Assembly: GCA_034432755.1 (NCBI GenBank)
Contig: DAOUBQ010000039.1
Span: 17,022-81,021, forward strand
DNA length: 64,000 nt
Origin: UBA5195 sp034432755
GTDB taxonomy: Bacteria; Chloroflexota; Anaerolineae; Anaerolineales; Villigracilaceae
Direction of reading: 5' to 3'
A program made the translations under genes and the position numbers. Under the pieces are notes generated by a model. It did not search any database, was not told the origin of the DNA, and saw only the letters and a program-made list of their open reading frames with translations. Below are positions 26,476-35,180 of this stretch, one piece after another; the first letter of the stretch is position 1, and every line of letters starts with the position of its first letter.

Positions 26476-26562
26476 GGAGAGGTCGCGTAGCCTGGTTTAG
26501 CGCGCACGCCTGGAGAGCGTGTTTCCCGAAAGGGAACGCGGGTTCAAATCCCGCCCTCTCCG
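26476..26562 (+). tRNA. tRNA-Ser (GGA)
   Basis: The gene is 87 bases long, with acceptor GGAGAGG/CCTCTCC, discriminator G, and the long variable arm typical of serine tRNAs. The anticodon loop reads CTGGAGA with anticodon GGA for TCC/TCT codons. The CCA end is not encoded. It is followed by a strong terminator. Confidence 0.93.
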
Positions 26563-26564
26563 CT

Positions 26565-26598
26565 AAAAAACACTCCTGCTCCCAGGGGTGTTTTTTTG
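26565..26598 (+). terminator. Terminator after tRNA-Ser
   Basis: An A-run and CACTCCTG pair with a downstream CAGGGGTG-type arm, followed by seven Ts. This is a canonical intrinsic terminator. Confidence 0.85.
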
Positions 26599-27150
26599 AT
26601 TTACAAACAATATTCTTGGATAAGCTTCCAGCCAATCGAATGAACGCTTGAGTTTAGAGTTCATTTCGATTCGTCCTGAAAGACAAAAAATATGGATTTC
26701 TTGGCGCGAAAAACCCAAAACCCGTACACGGATTTTTTAAGAAAAATCCGTGAGATTCCGTGTAATCCGCGTAATCCGTGTCCAAAAGGTTTTGATTGCA
26801 AACGAACCCTAAACTCAAGTTAAAAACGAATGCTGCGCAGTTTTTCTGTAGCGCGACATTCATGTCGCTTGAAAATGCGAGGGATTGCACTTTTCCAAAT
26901 TATTCTAGCAATCCAGAGATAGGGTTTCGTACCACGATACATCGCCCCCGCATGGGGATACATGCCGCCCCCATATCTTGGATGCCTGTGCCAAAGGCGA
27001 GATAAATCTCGCCCTACGCGATTGCGCTATTAATTGTTAATTGATCAATCTCGCGTCACTGCGCAAGGGGAGGAATTAACATTTTTCCAATCTTTGTGCG
27101 GTACAATCGGGCTGTTTTAACGGTAAAAACCCAAAAAGGAAGTATCCCTT
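26599..27150. repeat. 550-base non-coding spacer with several palindromes
   Basis: No credible gene is present. The spacer holds an inverted repeat (CACGGATTTTT / AAAAATCCGTG, about 26727-26752) followed by degenerate 9-10-base units containing ATCCGTG up to 26783, a GCGACAT palindrome at 26853-26868, and a GGCGAGAT / ATCTCGCC palindrome at 26996-27013. The lipA leader begins near 27100. Confidence 0.65.
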
Positions 27151-28140
27151 ATGCCTGCTACCCCCACCAGAGACCGGGTAAACCCCGAAATCCTGACCAC
27201 CACCCCGCTGCGCCGCCCGGAATGGATTAAAGTACGCGCGCCATCGGGTGAAAACTATGAGCGTCTGCATCATCTCATGCGCTCCAAATCTTTGCACACC
27301 GTTTGCGAAGAAGCCATGTGTCCCAACCTGGGCGAATGCTGGGGCAGCGGCACGGCCACCTTCCTGATGATGGGTGATGTTTGCACCCGCTCGTGCGTGT
27401 TCTGCGACATCAAACACGGCAAACCCAACGCCATGGACTGGTTGGAGCCAGAGCGCGTAGCGCAGGCCGTTAAAGCGATGAACTTGAAGCACGCCGTTAT
27501 CACCTCGGTCAACCGCGATGAGCGCAAAGACGGCGGCGCGCCGATTTTTGCGATGGTCATCCGCCGAATTCGCGAATTGCAGCCAGGATGTTCGATTGAA
27601 GTGCTGATTCCCGATTTCAAAGGCGCGCTCGAAGCCCTGAACATCGTGATGGAGGCCCGCCCCGAAATTCTGAATCATAACGTGGAGACCGTTCCGCGCC
27701 TGTTTAAGCAAATTCAGCCGCAAGATAATTACGACTGGGCCGCAGCCACCCTCACCAACGCCAAAAAACTCGACCCCGATGTGCTGACCAAGAGCGGAAT
27801 CATGGTTGGGCTGGGCGAGGACATAGAAGAAGTCAAAGCTGTGATGCGCGACCAGCGCAGTTGGGGCGTAGACATCCTGACGATTGGGCAATACCTGCAA
27901 CCGAGCAAAAAGCACTACCCGATTTCACGCTATTACACGATGGAAGAATTTACTGAACTGCGGGAATACGGCTACAGCCTGGGGTTCAAGTGGGTCGAAT
28001 CGAATCCGCTGGTTCGGTCATCGTACCACGCCTACGAGCAGGTGCGCGCCTTGAGCATTGTCCACCGCAAGTTGTACGGCGAAACCGCCATGACGGCTTA
28101 CGAAGCGCCGGGCAGCGCTTCGGCGGCGCGGGCAAAATGA
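27151..28140 (+). CDS. lipA: Lipoyl synthase LipA
   Basis: The 329-residue product carries both LipA iron-sulfur clusters: the auxiliary CEEAMCPNLGEC and the radical-SAM CTRSCVFC. It also has GDVCTRSC and the C-terminal serine ligand motif VRSSYHA. It inserts two sulfur atoms into octanoyl groups of lipoyl-domain proteins in the cytoplasm. GGAAG precedes the ATG. No lipB or lplA is adjacent, so the octanoyl transfer step is encoded elsewhere. Confidence 0.96.
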   Translation: MPATPTRDRVNPEILTTTPLRRPEWIKVRAPSGENYERLHHLMRSKSLHTVCEEAMCPNLGECWGSGTATFLMMGDVCTRSCVFCDIKHGKPNAMDWLEPERVAQAVKAMNLKHAVITSVNRDERKDGGAPIFAMVIRRIRELQPGCSIEVLIPDFKGALEALNIVMEARPEILNHNVETVPRLFKQIQPQDNYDWAAATLTNAKKLDPDVLTKSGIMVGLGEDIEEVKAVMRDQRSWGVDILTIGQYLQPSKKHYPISRYYTMEEFTELREYGYSLGFKWVESNPLVRSSYHAYEQVRALSIVHRKLYGETAMTAYEAPGSASAARAK

Positions 28141-28153
28141 GCGCCGGGCTATA

Positions 28154-30193
28154 TCACCGGCAGCCCAATTCTCCCATTATCTCCATTGCCTTTGATGACA
28201 GCCCCTCGTCCAGGGGCTGTTTTTCGATCACGCGCTGCCACGCGGCGCAAACGCCCTTGCGCATGGAAGCGGTTTGCAGGGCGGTTTTGGAGAGCGATTC
28301 AGCTTGTTCGATTTGCCCAATGCGGGCGTAGGACTCAATGAAGGGAAGGTACTCAACCGGCACGGAGGGACGGAATCCCCTGGCGGCGGCTTCATCGCCC
28401 AGGCGGGCCGCTTCGGGCCAGTCGCCGCGCTGGCGGGCCAGTTCTGCTTTTGCGTAATAATAGCACCACGAAGGCGGCGGCTCTGGCCCAAAAACCGATT
28501 TTGGCAGAGAAGGCGTGGGGGACTCAGTCAAAATCAGAGAGGGGCTGGAGAGTGGGAGCAGTTGCGCCAGCAAGGGCGATGCTTCCCCTTGCGCAGGGGT
28601 TTTGCCAAAGGTTGCGTCGCTGTCGAAGACCGGGTCTAAAATCCGCAAGCAAGAGCCAGGCGGGGCGGTGAAAACAATCGCCTGGCTGGTATTGCCGTAA
28701 AAGCGAACGGGACGGTAGGCAAACTCAAAGTCGTAGCCAGGTTCAAACTCGGGCAACCGGTTAGCACGTTCTCCTACGCCCAGCACCAGGTAGGGCAAGC
28801 GCGCGCCGTCAAATTTGGGGGCATACATCCAGTTGAGCGGCGCGGTGAGCGCGTAATCGGTTTCATAGTCAAGTTCCACTTCATCAGTCAGCAGCGCGGT
28901 GCCAGGCATAAGAGCCGGGATTCTCCAGGCCAGTTGCCAGTAGAGGCTGCGCTGACGCTCCCAATCACGGCGGAAGACGTTGGCGTTGTATACCTGCTGG
29001 CCGACTCCGAGCGCAATCACCAGCGCAGAAACAAACAACCAGGCGCGTTCAGACCGCAAGACGAGAGTGAGCAGCCCGGCAAGAAACAGGCTGGCGGCCA
29101 GCAACATTGAAACGGTGAAGCGGTCGAAACTGGATTGCAGCGTGAGGGGCAATCCCGCTGCCCATGAAGGCAAACGTCCCAACGCCAGCCCGGTCAGCCC
29201 GATGAAGACGGCATTCAACGCCCAGGATGGTGAGGCGAAAAACGGGCGAGAAAGCGATAATCGGCAAAGAAAGAGCCACACCATGCCCAAGGCCAGCCCC
29301 GCTGCGCCCAGCGCCAGCGAGGTAGAAGGGGCGGTGAGAGTCCGCGCGGCCAGAAGGGGAAACAGCGCCCAGGCGGAAAGGCCGGCTTTCCAGATGGCCT
29401 CCAGGCTGGCGCCGAAGAAGTCCGCCGCAATGCCGGTAGGGGATGGTGCAATCTCGCTCACAACCACATCATAGTTAGCATAGAGACCCGAACGGTAATA
29501 AATAAAAAGCCAGAGTGCGTTTAACCCCCAAACGGCCAGGTAGGGCAGCCAGGCTTTGAAGGAACGCCACAGGATGGGTTGCCAGCCTTTTTCTCGCCCG
29601 CTGATAATAGACAGGAGAAACAGAAAACGGAGGGGTTCGAGCGTGAGAAAATATTCAGTGGGAAACACGCCCAGGGTCAGCAACAAAAGCCCCAGCGCGG
29701 TGCGGCGAATCCTTCCTGAGGGGGACTGACTTGCCAGTCCGGTCATCCCAAAAGAAAGGATGTAAAACAGGAGCGGAATCAATTCCTGGTTGATGTGCGT
29801 AAACGCAACCCAATGCTGGCTGTAGCCGGGATAAACCAAAAAGGCCAGCCCGGCCAGCAGGGTTTGCCAGGGGTATGCCGGCCAGATTTGGCGGAAGGCC
29901 CACCAGGCGGCCAAAGTCAGAAGGAAGCGCACGACGAGCGCGAAAGACTGCCAGGCGAGCGGCGTTTCGGGCAGCAGGCTGGTGGTGAACCAGAAAATTG
30001 GTCCCAGGAAGGGGCGAACGCGCAGAAACGAACCGATGAAACTCTCTGGTCCAACAAAATGGGCGGACCAGGCAAAGGGCCAGTCGTCCCAATAGAAGCC
30101 AGTCTGAAAGAGCATCAGACCATACGCCAGGCCGGTGAACAAGGCAAAGAGCCAGGGAATGGATTTTTCAGTGAAGTGAAGAGAGCGTTTCAT
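28154..30193 (-). CDS. Large polytopic membrane protein with TPR-like tail
   Basis: The product has about 679 residues and roughly ten hydrophobic helices across residues 10-420. An early acidic loop FYWDDWPFAW resembles the first periplasmic loop of PMT/GT39-type lipid-linked-sugar glycosyltransferases, though no family can be named with confidence. A soluble region (about 430-600) follows. The last 80 residues (KAELARQRGDWPEAARLGDEAA, YARIGQIEQAESLSKTAL) look like two TPR repeats. The start at 30193 is chosen because the longer frame runs into a dispersed repeat; no strong RBS is seen. The last 14 bases before it separate it from the convergent lipA stop. Confidence 0.65.
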   Translation of the reverse strand: MKRSLHFTEKSIPWLFALFTGLAYGLMLFQTGFYWDDWPFAWSAHFVGPESFIGSFLRVRPFLGPIFWFTTSLLPETPLAWQSFALVVRFLLTLAAWWAFRQIWPAYPWQTLLAGLAFLVYPGYSQHWVAFTHINQELIPLLFYILSFGMTGLASQSPSGRIRRTALGLLLLTLGVFPTEYFLTLEPLRFLFLLSIISGREKGWQPILWRSFKAWLPYLAVWGLNALWLFIYYRSGLYANYDVVVSEIAPSPTGIAADFFGASLEAIWKAGLSAWALFPLLAARTLTAPSTSLALGAAGLALGMVWLFLCRLSLSRPFFASPSWALNAVFIGLTGLALGRLPSWAAGLPLTLQSSFDRFTVSMLLAASLFLAGLLTLVLRSERAWLFVSALVIALGVGQQVYNANVFRRDWERQRSLYWQLAWRIPALMPGTALLTDEVELDYETDYALTAPLNWMYAPKFDGARLPYLVLGVGERANRLPEFEPGYDFEFAYRPVRFYGNTSQAIVFTAPPGSCLRILDPVFDSDATFGKTPAQGEASPLLAQLLPLSSPSLILTESPTPSLPKSVFGPEPPPSWCYYYAKAELARQRGDWPEAARLGDEAAARGFRPSVPVEYLPFIESYARIGQIEQAESLSKTALQTASMRKGVCAAWQRVIEKQPLDEGLSSKAMEIMGELGCR

Positions 30194-30210
30194 AATCCGC
30201 CGGGCCAACC

Positions 30211-30252
30211 GTATCGCAGGCTTCAGCCTGTGACTCACCGCCTCAAGGCGGT
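30211..30252. repeat. Composite dispersed repeat, copy 1
   Basis: Two small palindromes in tandem, CAGGCTTCAGCCTG and ACCGCCTCAAGGCGGT, are joined by a short linker. A near-identical unit lies at 42791-42830, differing by a few transitions. Confidence 0.8.
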
Positions 30253-30337
30253 GCCACAGCCTATCTGCAAGGGTTCTTTACTCGCCAAATTGAGTACATT
30301 GTAAAAAAGAATACGCACGTTTCGCTTCGCACCTTCT

Positions 30338-30430
30338 TGCCCTCACCCCTGCCTCTCTCCCGCTGGGAGAGGGGTGTAATCCATAATTGGGAATGTCCCT
30401 CTCCCCAAAGGGGGAGGGACAGGATGAGAG
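30338..30430. repeat. Two C/G-rich palindromes in the 30.2-30.5 kb spacer
   Basis: CTCTCCC/GGGAGAG (30355-30371) and GTCCCTCTCCCC/GGGGAGGGAC (about 30395-30420) lie in an otherwise featureless 300-base spacer before the ROK gene. Palindromes of this CCCTCTCC type are widespread intergenic repeats in other genomes. Confidence 0.55.
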
Positions 30431-30536
30431 AAATTTTGCAAAACTTAATTTACGCCGTAATTAACTCTAAACTCACGTAAATTATAGAGCATAATTCAGG
30501 CCCGGCGGTGGTACACTATCGAAAAAACAAGGACAA

Positions 30537-31457
30537 ATGATGACACCCAAAAACGTTTCTCCCCTGTTTGGCGGCATCGAAGGCGGCGGCACCAAGTTTG
30601 TGTGTGCTGTTGGCACTGGCCCCGGCGATGTTCGCGCAGAGGTGCGCTTTGCCACCACCACCCCTGCTGACACCTTGCAACGCGCAACTGACTTTTTTAA
30701 GCAACAGGAACAAGCACTCGGCCCATTGGCGGCGATAGGATTTGGCTCTTTTGGCCCAATTGACCCGCGCCCCGATTCGCCGACTTTTGGGCATATCTTG
30801 CCGACTCCCAAGCCAGGCTGGTCTATGGCCGATGTGGTTGGCCCTTTAAGAAAGGCGTTTGACATTCCGATTGGGTTCGACCTGGACGTGAATGCCGCCG
30901 CGCTGGCCGAAGGGCGCTGGGGCGCCGGGCAAGGCTGCAACCCGCTGATGTACATCACCATCGGCACCGGCATTGGGGCCGGCGTTTTGCTCAACGGAAG
31001 GCTGGCTCATGGGCTTCTGCACCCCGAAGCCGGTCATGTGCCGCTGCCACATGACCGGGAACGCGACCCCTTCGCCGGCGCCTGCCCCTTTCACGGTGAC
31101 TGCTTCGAGGGGTTGGCCGCCGGCCCGGCGCTCGAAAAACGCTGGGGGCAAAAAGCCGAAACCCTGCCGCCGGAGCATTCTGCCTGGGACTTGGAAGCGC
31201 ACTACATCGCGCTGGCGCTGTGCAGTTACATTTACACCCTATCGCCACAGCGCATCATCCTGGGTGGCGGGGTCAGCCAGCAACCACAGGTGATGACCCT
31301 GGTGCGTGAGAAAGTGCCAGCCCTGCTCAACGGGTATATTCAATCGCCCGAAATCCTTGAACATATCGAGAACTACATCGTCAACCCTGGGCTGGGCAAC
31401 CAGTCGGGCGTGCTGGGCGCATTGGCGCTGGCCGAGCAGGCCTGGAGGAGCGCATGA
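30537..31457 (+). CDS. ROK-family fructokinase/sugar kinase
   Basis: The 306-residue product has the ATP-binding GIEGGGTKFVCAVG, the ROK zinc-binding cluster GHVPLPH...CPFHGDCFEG, and the C-terminal IILGGGVSQ. The CPFHGDC form is typical of fructokinases of the GmuE/ScrK-like ROK branch, which phosphorylate fructose at C6; the exact sugar is inferred. It is cytoplasmic. ATG at 30537 or 30540 is possible; a weak AAGGACA precedes. The DUF2085 gene ends 15 bases downstream on the other strand. Together with pfkA in this region it would feed glycolysis. Confidence 0.9.
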   Translation: MMTPKNVSPLFGGIEGGGTKFVCAVGTGPGDVRAEVRFATTTPADTLQRATDFFKQQEQALGPLAAIGFGSFGPIDPRPDSPTFGHILPTPKPGWSMADVVGPLRKAFDIPIGFDLDVNAAALAEGRWGAGQGCNPLMYITIGTGIGAGVLLNGRLAHGLLHPEAGHVPLPHDRERDPFAGACPFHGDCFEGLAAGPALEKRWGQKAETLPPEHSAWDLEAHYIALALCSYIYTLSPQRIILGGGVSQQPQVMTLVREKVPALLNGYIQSPEILEHIENYIVNPGLGNQSGVLGALALAEQAWRSA

Positions 31458-31472
31458 GCGCAAAACGGGCTT

Positions 31473-32312
31473 TCACTGTGGCAACGGAAAGCCGCCCCAG
31501 GTGCCAGTAAGCCACAGCCGGAACAGGTCAATCAGCGTAATTTGAAGCAGGGTAATCGTCAGCCCGGCCAGCACAGGCAGCCAGGCGGCGCGCAAATGGG
31601 GGTAGGCGTTTTCCTGCCGCATGAGCATCGTCCACAGCATCGAATAAACCATCGTCAGCAAAAGCAAAACTCCCCCCGTACTGATGAAAATGGCTGGATA
31701 CAGCACAAACGGCCATTCGGTCAGCACCAGCAAAGTCATGCCAATCGCCAGGGCGGTCAGAATACCAACGTCTTTCCAATTGCCAAGAATGGGGTTGTCT
31801 TTCCAATCGTTCCAAATGGTTTGATTGAAGGACAGGAACACAGCCACTGCCAGCCCCAACCCCACGCCAGTGCCAGTAAAGATTCGCAGGGTGTTGTTGG
31901 GAACGTACAGGTTGGGGATAAAATCGAGCCGGGCACCCGAAGTCTGCTTTAACAGGTAAAGATACGAATTGCCGCCATCCACCGCAAAGGCCAGGCCCAA
32001 CAGCGCCAGCAGCGCGATAACCCCTTTGGGCGGCATTCCGGCGCTGCGCGGCTGGGTCAGCGTGAGATAGACAATTCCCAACACTGCACCCAGGTACATC
32101 CCTGAACAGCGCGCGCACAGCGGCAGGCGGTGTCCATCCACATGGAAGGAGCGCTCATCCAGTTGGTGGCAGACAGCGTAACCAATAGCATCTGCCTTGG
32201 CTAAAATGCCTGGCGGGGCAATCGAAAGAAAGGCGGCCAGGATAGCAAGCGCGGCGAGCGGCACCATCCAATTGGATAGTTTGTGGGCAGTGGCAAGAAG
32301 TTGGTTTTTCAT
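31473..32312 (-). CDS. DUF2085 membrane protein
   Basis: The 279-residue product has about six transmembrane helices. The DUF2085 signature reads YAVCHQLDERSFHVDGHRLPLCARCSGMYLG, with Cys and His spaced as in the family (here split: CHQL, GHRLPLCARCSG). The CxxC and histidines could bind a metal. The function is unknown. It converges with the ROK gene and diverges from the DUF3048 gene. Confidence 0.8.
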   Translation of the reverse strand: MKNQLLATAHKLSNWMVPLAALAILAAFLSIAPPGILAKADAIGYAVCHQLDERSFHVDGHRLPLCARCSGMYLGAVLGIVYLTLTQPRSAGMPPKGVIALLALLGLAFAVDGGNSYLYLLKQTSGARLDFIPNLYVPNNTLRIFTGTGVGLGLAVAVFLSFNQTIWNDWKDNPILGNWKDVGILTALAIGMTLLVLTEWPFVLYPAIFISTGGVLLLLTMVYSMLWTMLMRQENAYPHLRAAWLPVLAGLTITLLQITLIDLFRLWLTGTWGGFPLPQ

Positions 32313-32358
32313 GGGGCGATTATAACTGCTGTAAAACAGATTTTATCTCGTGAACGAA

Positions 32359-32380
32359 AGAACGGGATAAATCCCGTTCT
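32359..32380. repeat. Short palindrome, ACGGGAT-type stem
   Basis: AGAACGGGAT and ATCCCGTTCT flank AA, a perfect 10-bp stem with a two-base loop, in the divergent spacer before the DUF3048 gene. It has the same architecture as the palindromes at 26996 and 34775. Confidence 0.75.
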
Positions 32381-32413
32381 ACTTTTGGAGTATGATAAGA
32401 ACATGGAGGAACT

Positions 32414-33616
32414 ATGCGACGATTCTTGATTCTTACGATCCTGGTCTGGCTGCTTGCGGCCTGTGGAACCGTCATCCCCCTGGCCGCCACACCCAACCCC
32501 GAAGCAACCGCAACGGTCACACCCACCCTGACCCTCACCCCATCCGTTACCCCTACCGTAACGGAAACCCCCACCCCAAGCGTTACGCCCAGCCCCACGC
32601 GCGATTATCCGCCCGAAGGCTACGGGCCGAGCGGGTTTCCTGAAAACGTCAACCCGCTGACCGGCTTAAAAGTAGAAAACCCGTCCCTGCTAGAACGCCG
32701 CCCGCTGATTGTGAAGGTTGCCAACCTGCCGCGCGTCTACCGCCCGCAGTGGGGGCTTTCACTGGCCGACCATGTGTTTGAGTATTACATCGAAGAAGGC
32801 ACCACCCGTTTTGCGGCAGTTTTCTTGGGGCAGGATGCTTCGATGGTTGGCCCCATCCGTTCTGGTCGGTTTTTCGACAACCACCTGATTACGATGTATA
32901 AAGCCAATTTTGCCTTTGGTTCAGCCGATGCGCGGGTTTTGAACCTGCTTTATAACCAGGCGTATGCCAATCGGCTGGTCATCGAAAGCGCCTGCCCGCC
33001 CATGTGCCGCTACGAGCCAAACGGCGTCAACTATCTGATGACCAACACCGCCGACCTGACGACCTTCATCAACAACCGCCGCCTGCGCGAGGGCAATGGC
33101 CGCCAAAACCTGGATGGATTTGCTTTCAACTACGATGCACCTGCTCAGGGCGCAAAAGCGAGCCGGGTTTATGTGCGCTACTCGGCAGCCATTTATAACC
33201 GTTGGGATTACGACCCCCAAACCGGCAAGTACTACCGCTACTCCGATACCCAAAACGACCTGGAACAGGGCCGAAACGAGGTGTACGAACAACTCACCGA
33301 CCGCCTGACCGGCAACCCGATCAGCGCCGATAACGTCGTTGTATTGTACGTTTCGCATCGTTACTATTCGCGCCGGCCTGAAATCATTGACATCGTGATG
33401 TCTGGTCCCGATAAAGCCTACCTGTTCCGCGATGGGCAGATGTTCGAGTTAAAGTGGTATCGTAACGCGCTCGACCAACTCTTTATCCTGGTTGGTCCCG
33501 ATAATCAACCCTTCCCACTCAAGCCAGGCAACACCTGGTTTGAGATGGTCGGCACAAGCAGCACACTCTCTGCCACAGAGGGCGAAATCTGGCGATTTAC
33601 GTTCCAAATCCCGTAG
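32414..33616 (+). CDS. DUF3048 (YerB-like) lipoprotein
   Basis: The 400-residue product has a lipoprotein signal (LTILVWLLAACG, Cys at 16), then a Thr/Pro-rich linker of about 45 residues (TPTLTLTPSVTPTV). The DUF3048 domain follows: NPLTGLKVENPSLLERRPLIVKVANLP, VFEYYIEEGTTRFAAVF, and VGPIRSGRFFD. It would be anchored outside the cytoplasmic membrane. The function is unknown; YerB-type proteins are thought to be cell-envelope linked. GGAGGA precedes the ATG. The gene stands upstream of pfkA, separated by a repeat-containing 76-base gap. Confidence 0.9.
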   Translation: MRRFLILTILVWLLAACGTVIPLAATPNPEATATVTPTLTLTPSVTPTVTETPTPSVTPSPTRDYPPEGYGPSGFPENVNPLTGLKVENPSLLERRPLIVKVANLPRVYRPQWGLSLADHVFEYYIEEGTTRFAAVFLGQDASMVGPIRSGRFFDNHLITMYKANFAFGSADARVLNLLYNQAYANRLVIESACPPMCRYEPNGVNYLMTNTADLTTFINNRRLREGNGRQNLDGFAFNYDAPAQGAKASRVYVRYSAAIYNRWDYDPQTGKYYRYSDTQNDLEQGRNEVYEQLTDRLTGNPISADNVVVLYVSHRYYSRRPEIIDIVMSGPDKAYLFRDGQMFELKWYRNALDQLFILVGPDNQPFPLKPGNTWFEMVGTSSTLSATEGEIWRFTFQIP

Positions 33617-33692
33617 GGCAGGTCTTCAACCTGCGCGGCACTGGGCTGGGTGACAGGCCAAAAACCTGCCCCACACTCCAAAGGAGGCAGTG

Positions 33693-34778
33693 ATGAAACG
33701 AATTGGCGTATTAACCGGCGGCGGCGATGCCCCCGGCCTGAACGCGGTCATCCGCGCAGTAGTCAAGACCGCGCTGGATGTATATCACTGCGAAGTCATC
33801 GGCTACCGCAACGGCTACGACGGCTTCCTGGACCCAGAAGGCGCGATTCCGCTGACTTACGATTCGGTGCGGGGAATCCTGCCGCGCGGCGGCACGATTC
33901 TCGGCACGGCCAACCGAGGCAACCCGTTTGCGCGCAAAGTCATCGTGAATGGGCAGGAAAAGATTGTAGACGCCTCCGATGACATCGTGCGCGCCATCGA
34001 AGCCCAAAAACTCGACGCCCTGATTGTGATTGGCGGCGACGGCACCCTACGCATCGGCCTGGAGCTGTTCCAAAAGGGCGTTCCGGTCGTGGGCGTGCCA
34101 AAGACGATTGATAACGACATCGGTGGAACAGACGTGACCTTCGGGTTCGATACCGCGCTGGGAACGGCCACCGATGCCATTGACAAACTGCACACCACTG
34201 CCGAATCGCACCAGCGGGTGATGGTGCTGGAACTGATGGGACGCGACGCCGGTTTCATCACCCTGCACTCCGGCGTGGCCGGCGGAGCCGATGTCATTCT
34301 CATCCCCGAAATCCCGTTCAAATACGAAACCGTAGTTAAAAAGATTCTGCGCCGCAAGGAGCGCGGACGGCCCTTCAGCATTGTGGCCGTTTCAGAGGGC
34401 GCAAAGCCCCTGCAAGGCGAGCAGGTCTTCAGCCGCCCCGGTGACGCGATGTATGTACCACGCCTGGGCGGAATTGCCCAGAAAGTGGGCGAGCATATCG
34501 AACGCGAAACCGGCATCGAGACGCGCGTCACCGTGCTGGGGCATCTCCAGCGCGGCGGCATGCCCAGTCCTTTCGACCGCTGGCTGGCCACCCGCTACGG
34601 CTCTGCCGCCGTGCGCGTGGCCGCCCAAGGCTGGTTTGGGCGTATGGTGGGGCTGGATAACACCCGCGTGAAAGATGTGCCGCTCGAAGAAGCCCTGGCA
34701 GTTCCCAAGCGGGTCAACGTCAACGGCGATGGCGTCCTCACCGCCCGTGCGGTGGGCGTCTCGTTTGGAGATGAATAG
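33693..34778 (+). CDS. pfkA: 6-phosphofructokinase
   Basis: The 361-residue product has MKRIGVLTGGGDAPGLNAVIR, the active-site TIDND, and GRDAGF. AAGGAGG at 33681-33687 is well spaced for ATG 33693, so a GTG three bases earlier is not used. At the cofactor-determining sites it has GGDGT (Gly where PPi enzymes have Asp) and PKTIDND (Lys where E. coli has Gly). This Gly/Lys pair is known from ATP-dependent group III enzymes, so ATP use is the better reading. It catalyses fructose-6-phosphate phosphorylation in glycolysis. The gene ends inside a bidirectional terminator. Confidence 0.93.
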   Translation: MKRIGVLTGGGDAPGLNAVIRAVVKTALDVYHCEVIGYRNGYDGFLDPEGAIPLTYDSVRGILPRGGTILGTANRGNPFARKVIVNGQEKIVDASDDIVRAIEAQKLDALIVIGGDGTLRIGLELFQKGVPVVGVPKTIDNDIGGTDVTFGFDTALGTATDAIDKLHTTAESHQRVMVLELMGRDAGFITLHSGVAGGADVILIPEIPFKYETVVKKILRRKERGRPFSIVAVSEGAKPLQGEQVFSRPGDAMYVPRLGGIAQKVGEHIERETGIETRVTVLGHLQRGGMPSPFDRWLATRYGSAAVRVAAQGWFGRMVGLDNTRVKDVPLEEALAVPKRVNVNGDGVLTARAVGVSFGDE

Positions 34779-34815
34779 ATTGTGGGGCGAGATAATATCT
34801 CGCCCCACAATCTAT
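34775..34815. terminator. Bidirectional palindromic terminator, pfkA / cytochrome c gene
   Basis: Nineteen-base perfect arms (34775-34793 and 34797-34815) with a three-base loop begin inside the last codons of pfkA and end inside the convergent gene. The stem core GGGGCGAGAT / ATCTCGCCCC links it to the palindrome family elsewhere in the window. Confidence 0.8.
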
Positions 34816-35180
34816 TTCAGCGTCCGCAGGTAAGCCACAATCTGCCAAATTTGCGCCTCGCTCAGCACATTTTTCCAGGCCACCATGGCTGTGCCGTTCT
34901 TGCCTTCAGAAATACGAGAGACAAAATAGGCATCGTCTTCTAATTGCAAAAGCGCCGTCAGGTCGGCAGGCTTTGGCTGGAGTGTGGAGGCTGCCGGGCC
35001 ATCACCCTTTGCCGCCGGGCCGTGACACGACAGGCAGAAATTTTCATACAGGGTCTTTCCAGCCTGAGTATTCGATGGACTTTCGGCAGAAAGTTCAACC
35101 GTCTGGCTGCTCCCGCCACAGGCAAAGAGAAGCAACAAAGACAGGCCAAAAACCAAGAGCAGAGCAAATGGTTTACGCAT
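34812..35180 (-). CDS. Membrane-anchored mono-heme cytochrome c lipoprotein
   Basis: The 122-residue product has a lipoprotein signal with Cys21 in LFACGG, then a short linker. A class I cytochrome c domain carries the heme site CLSCH at 49-53, and a likely axial Met lies in NGTAMVAW. It would transfer electrons on the outer face of the membrane. The ATG at 35180 overlaps the end of ctaA by 8 bases, so the two are co-translated. This pairing suggests a role near a heme-copper oxidase, whose subunits are not in this window. Confidence 0.85.
   Translation of the reverse strand: MRKPFALLLVFGLSLLLLFACGGSSQTVELSAESPSNTQAGKTLYENFCLSCHGPAAKGDGPAASTLQPKPADLTALLQLEDDAYFVSRISEGKNGTAMVAWKNVLSEAQIWQIVAYLRTLK

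Noticed and set aside
33857..34591. A 244-codon minus-strand frame over pfkA
   Set aside because: Ser/Arg-rich antisense translation typical of GC-biased third positions.
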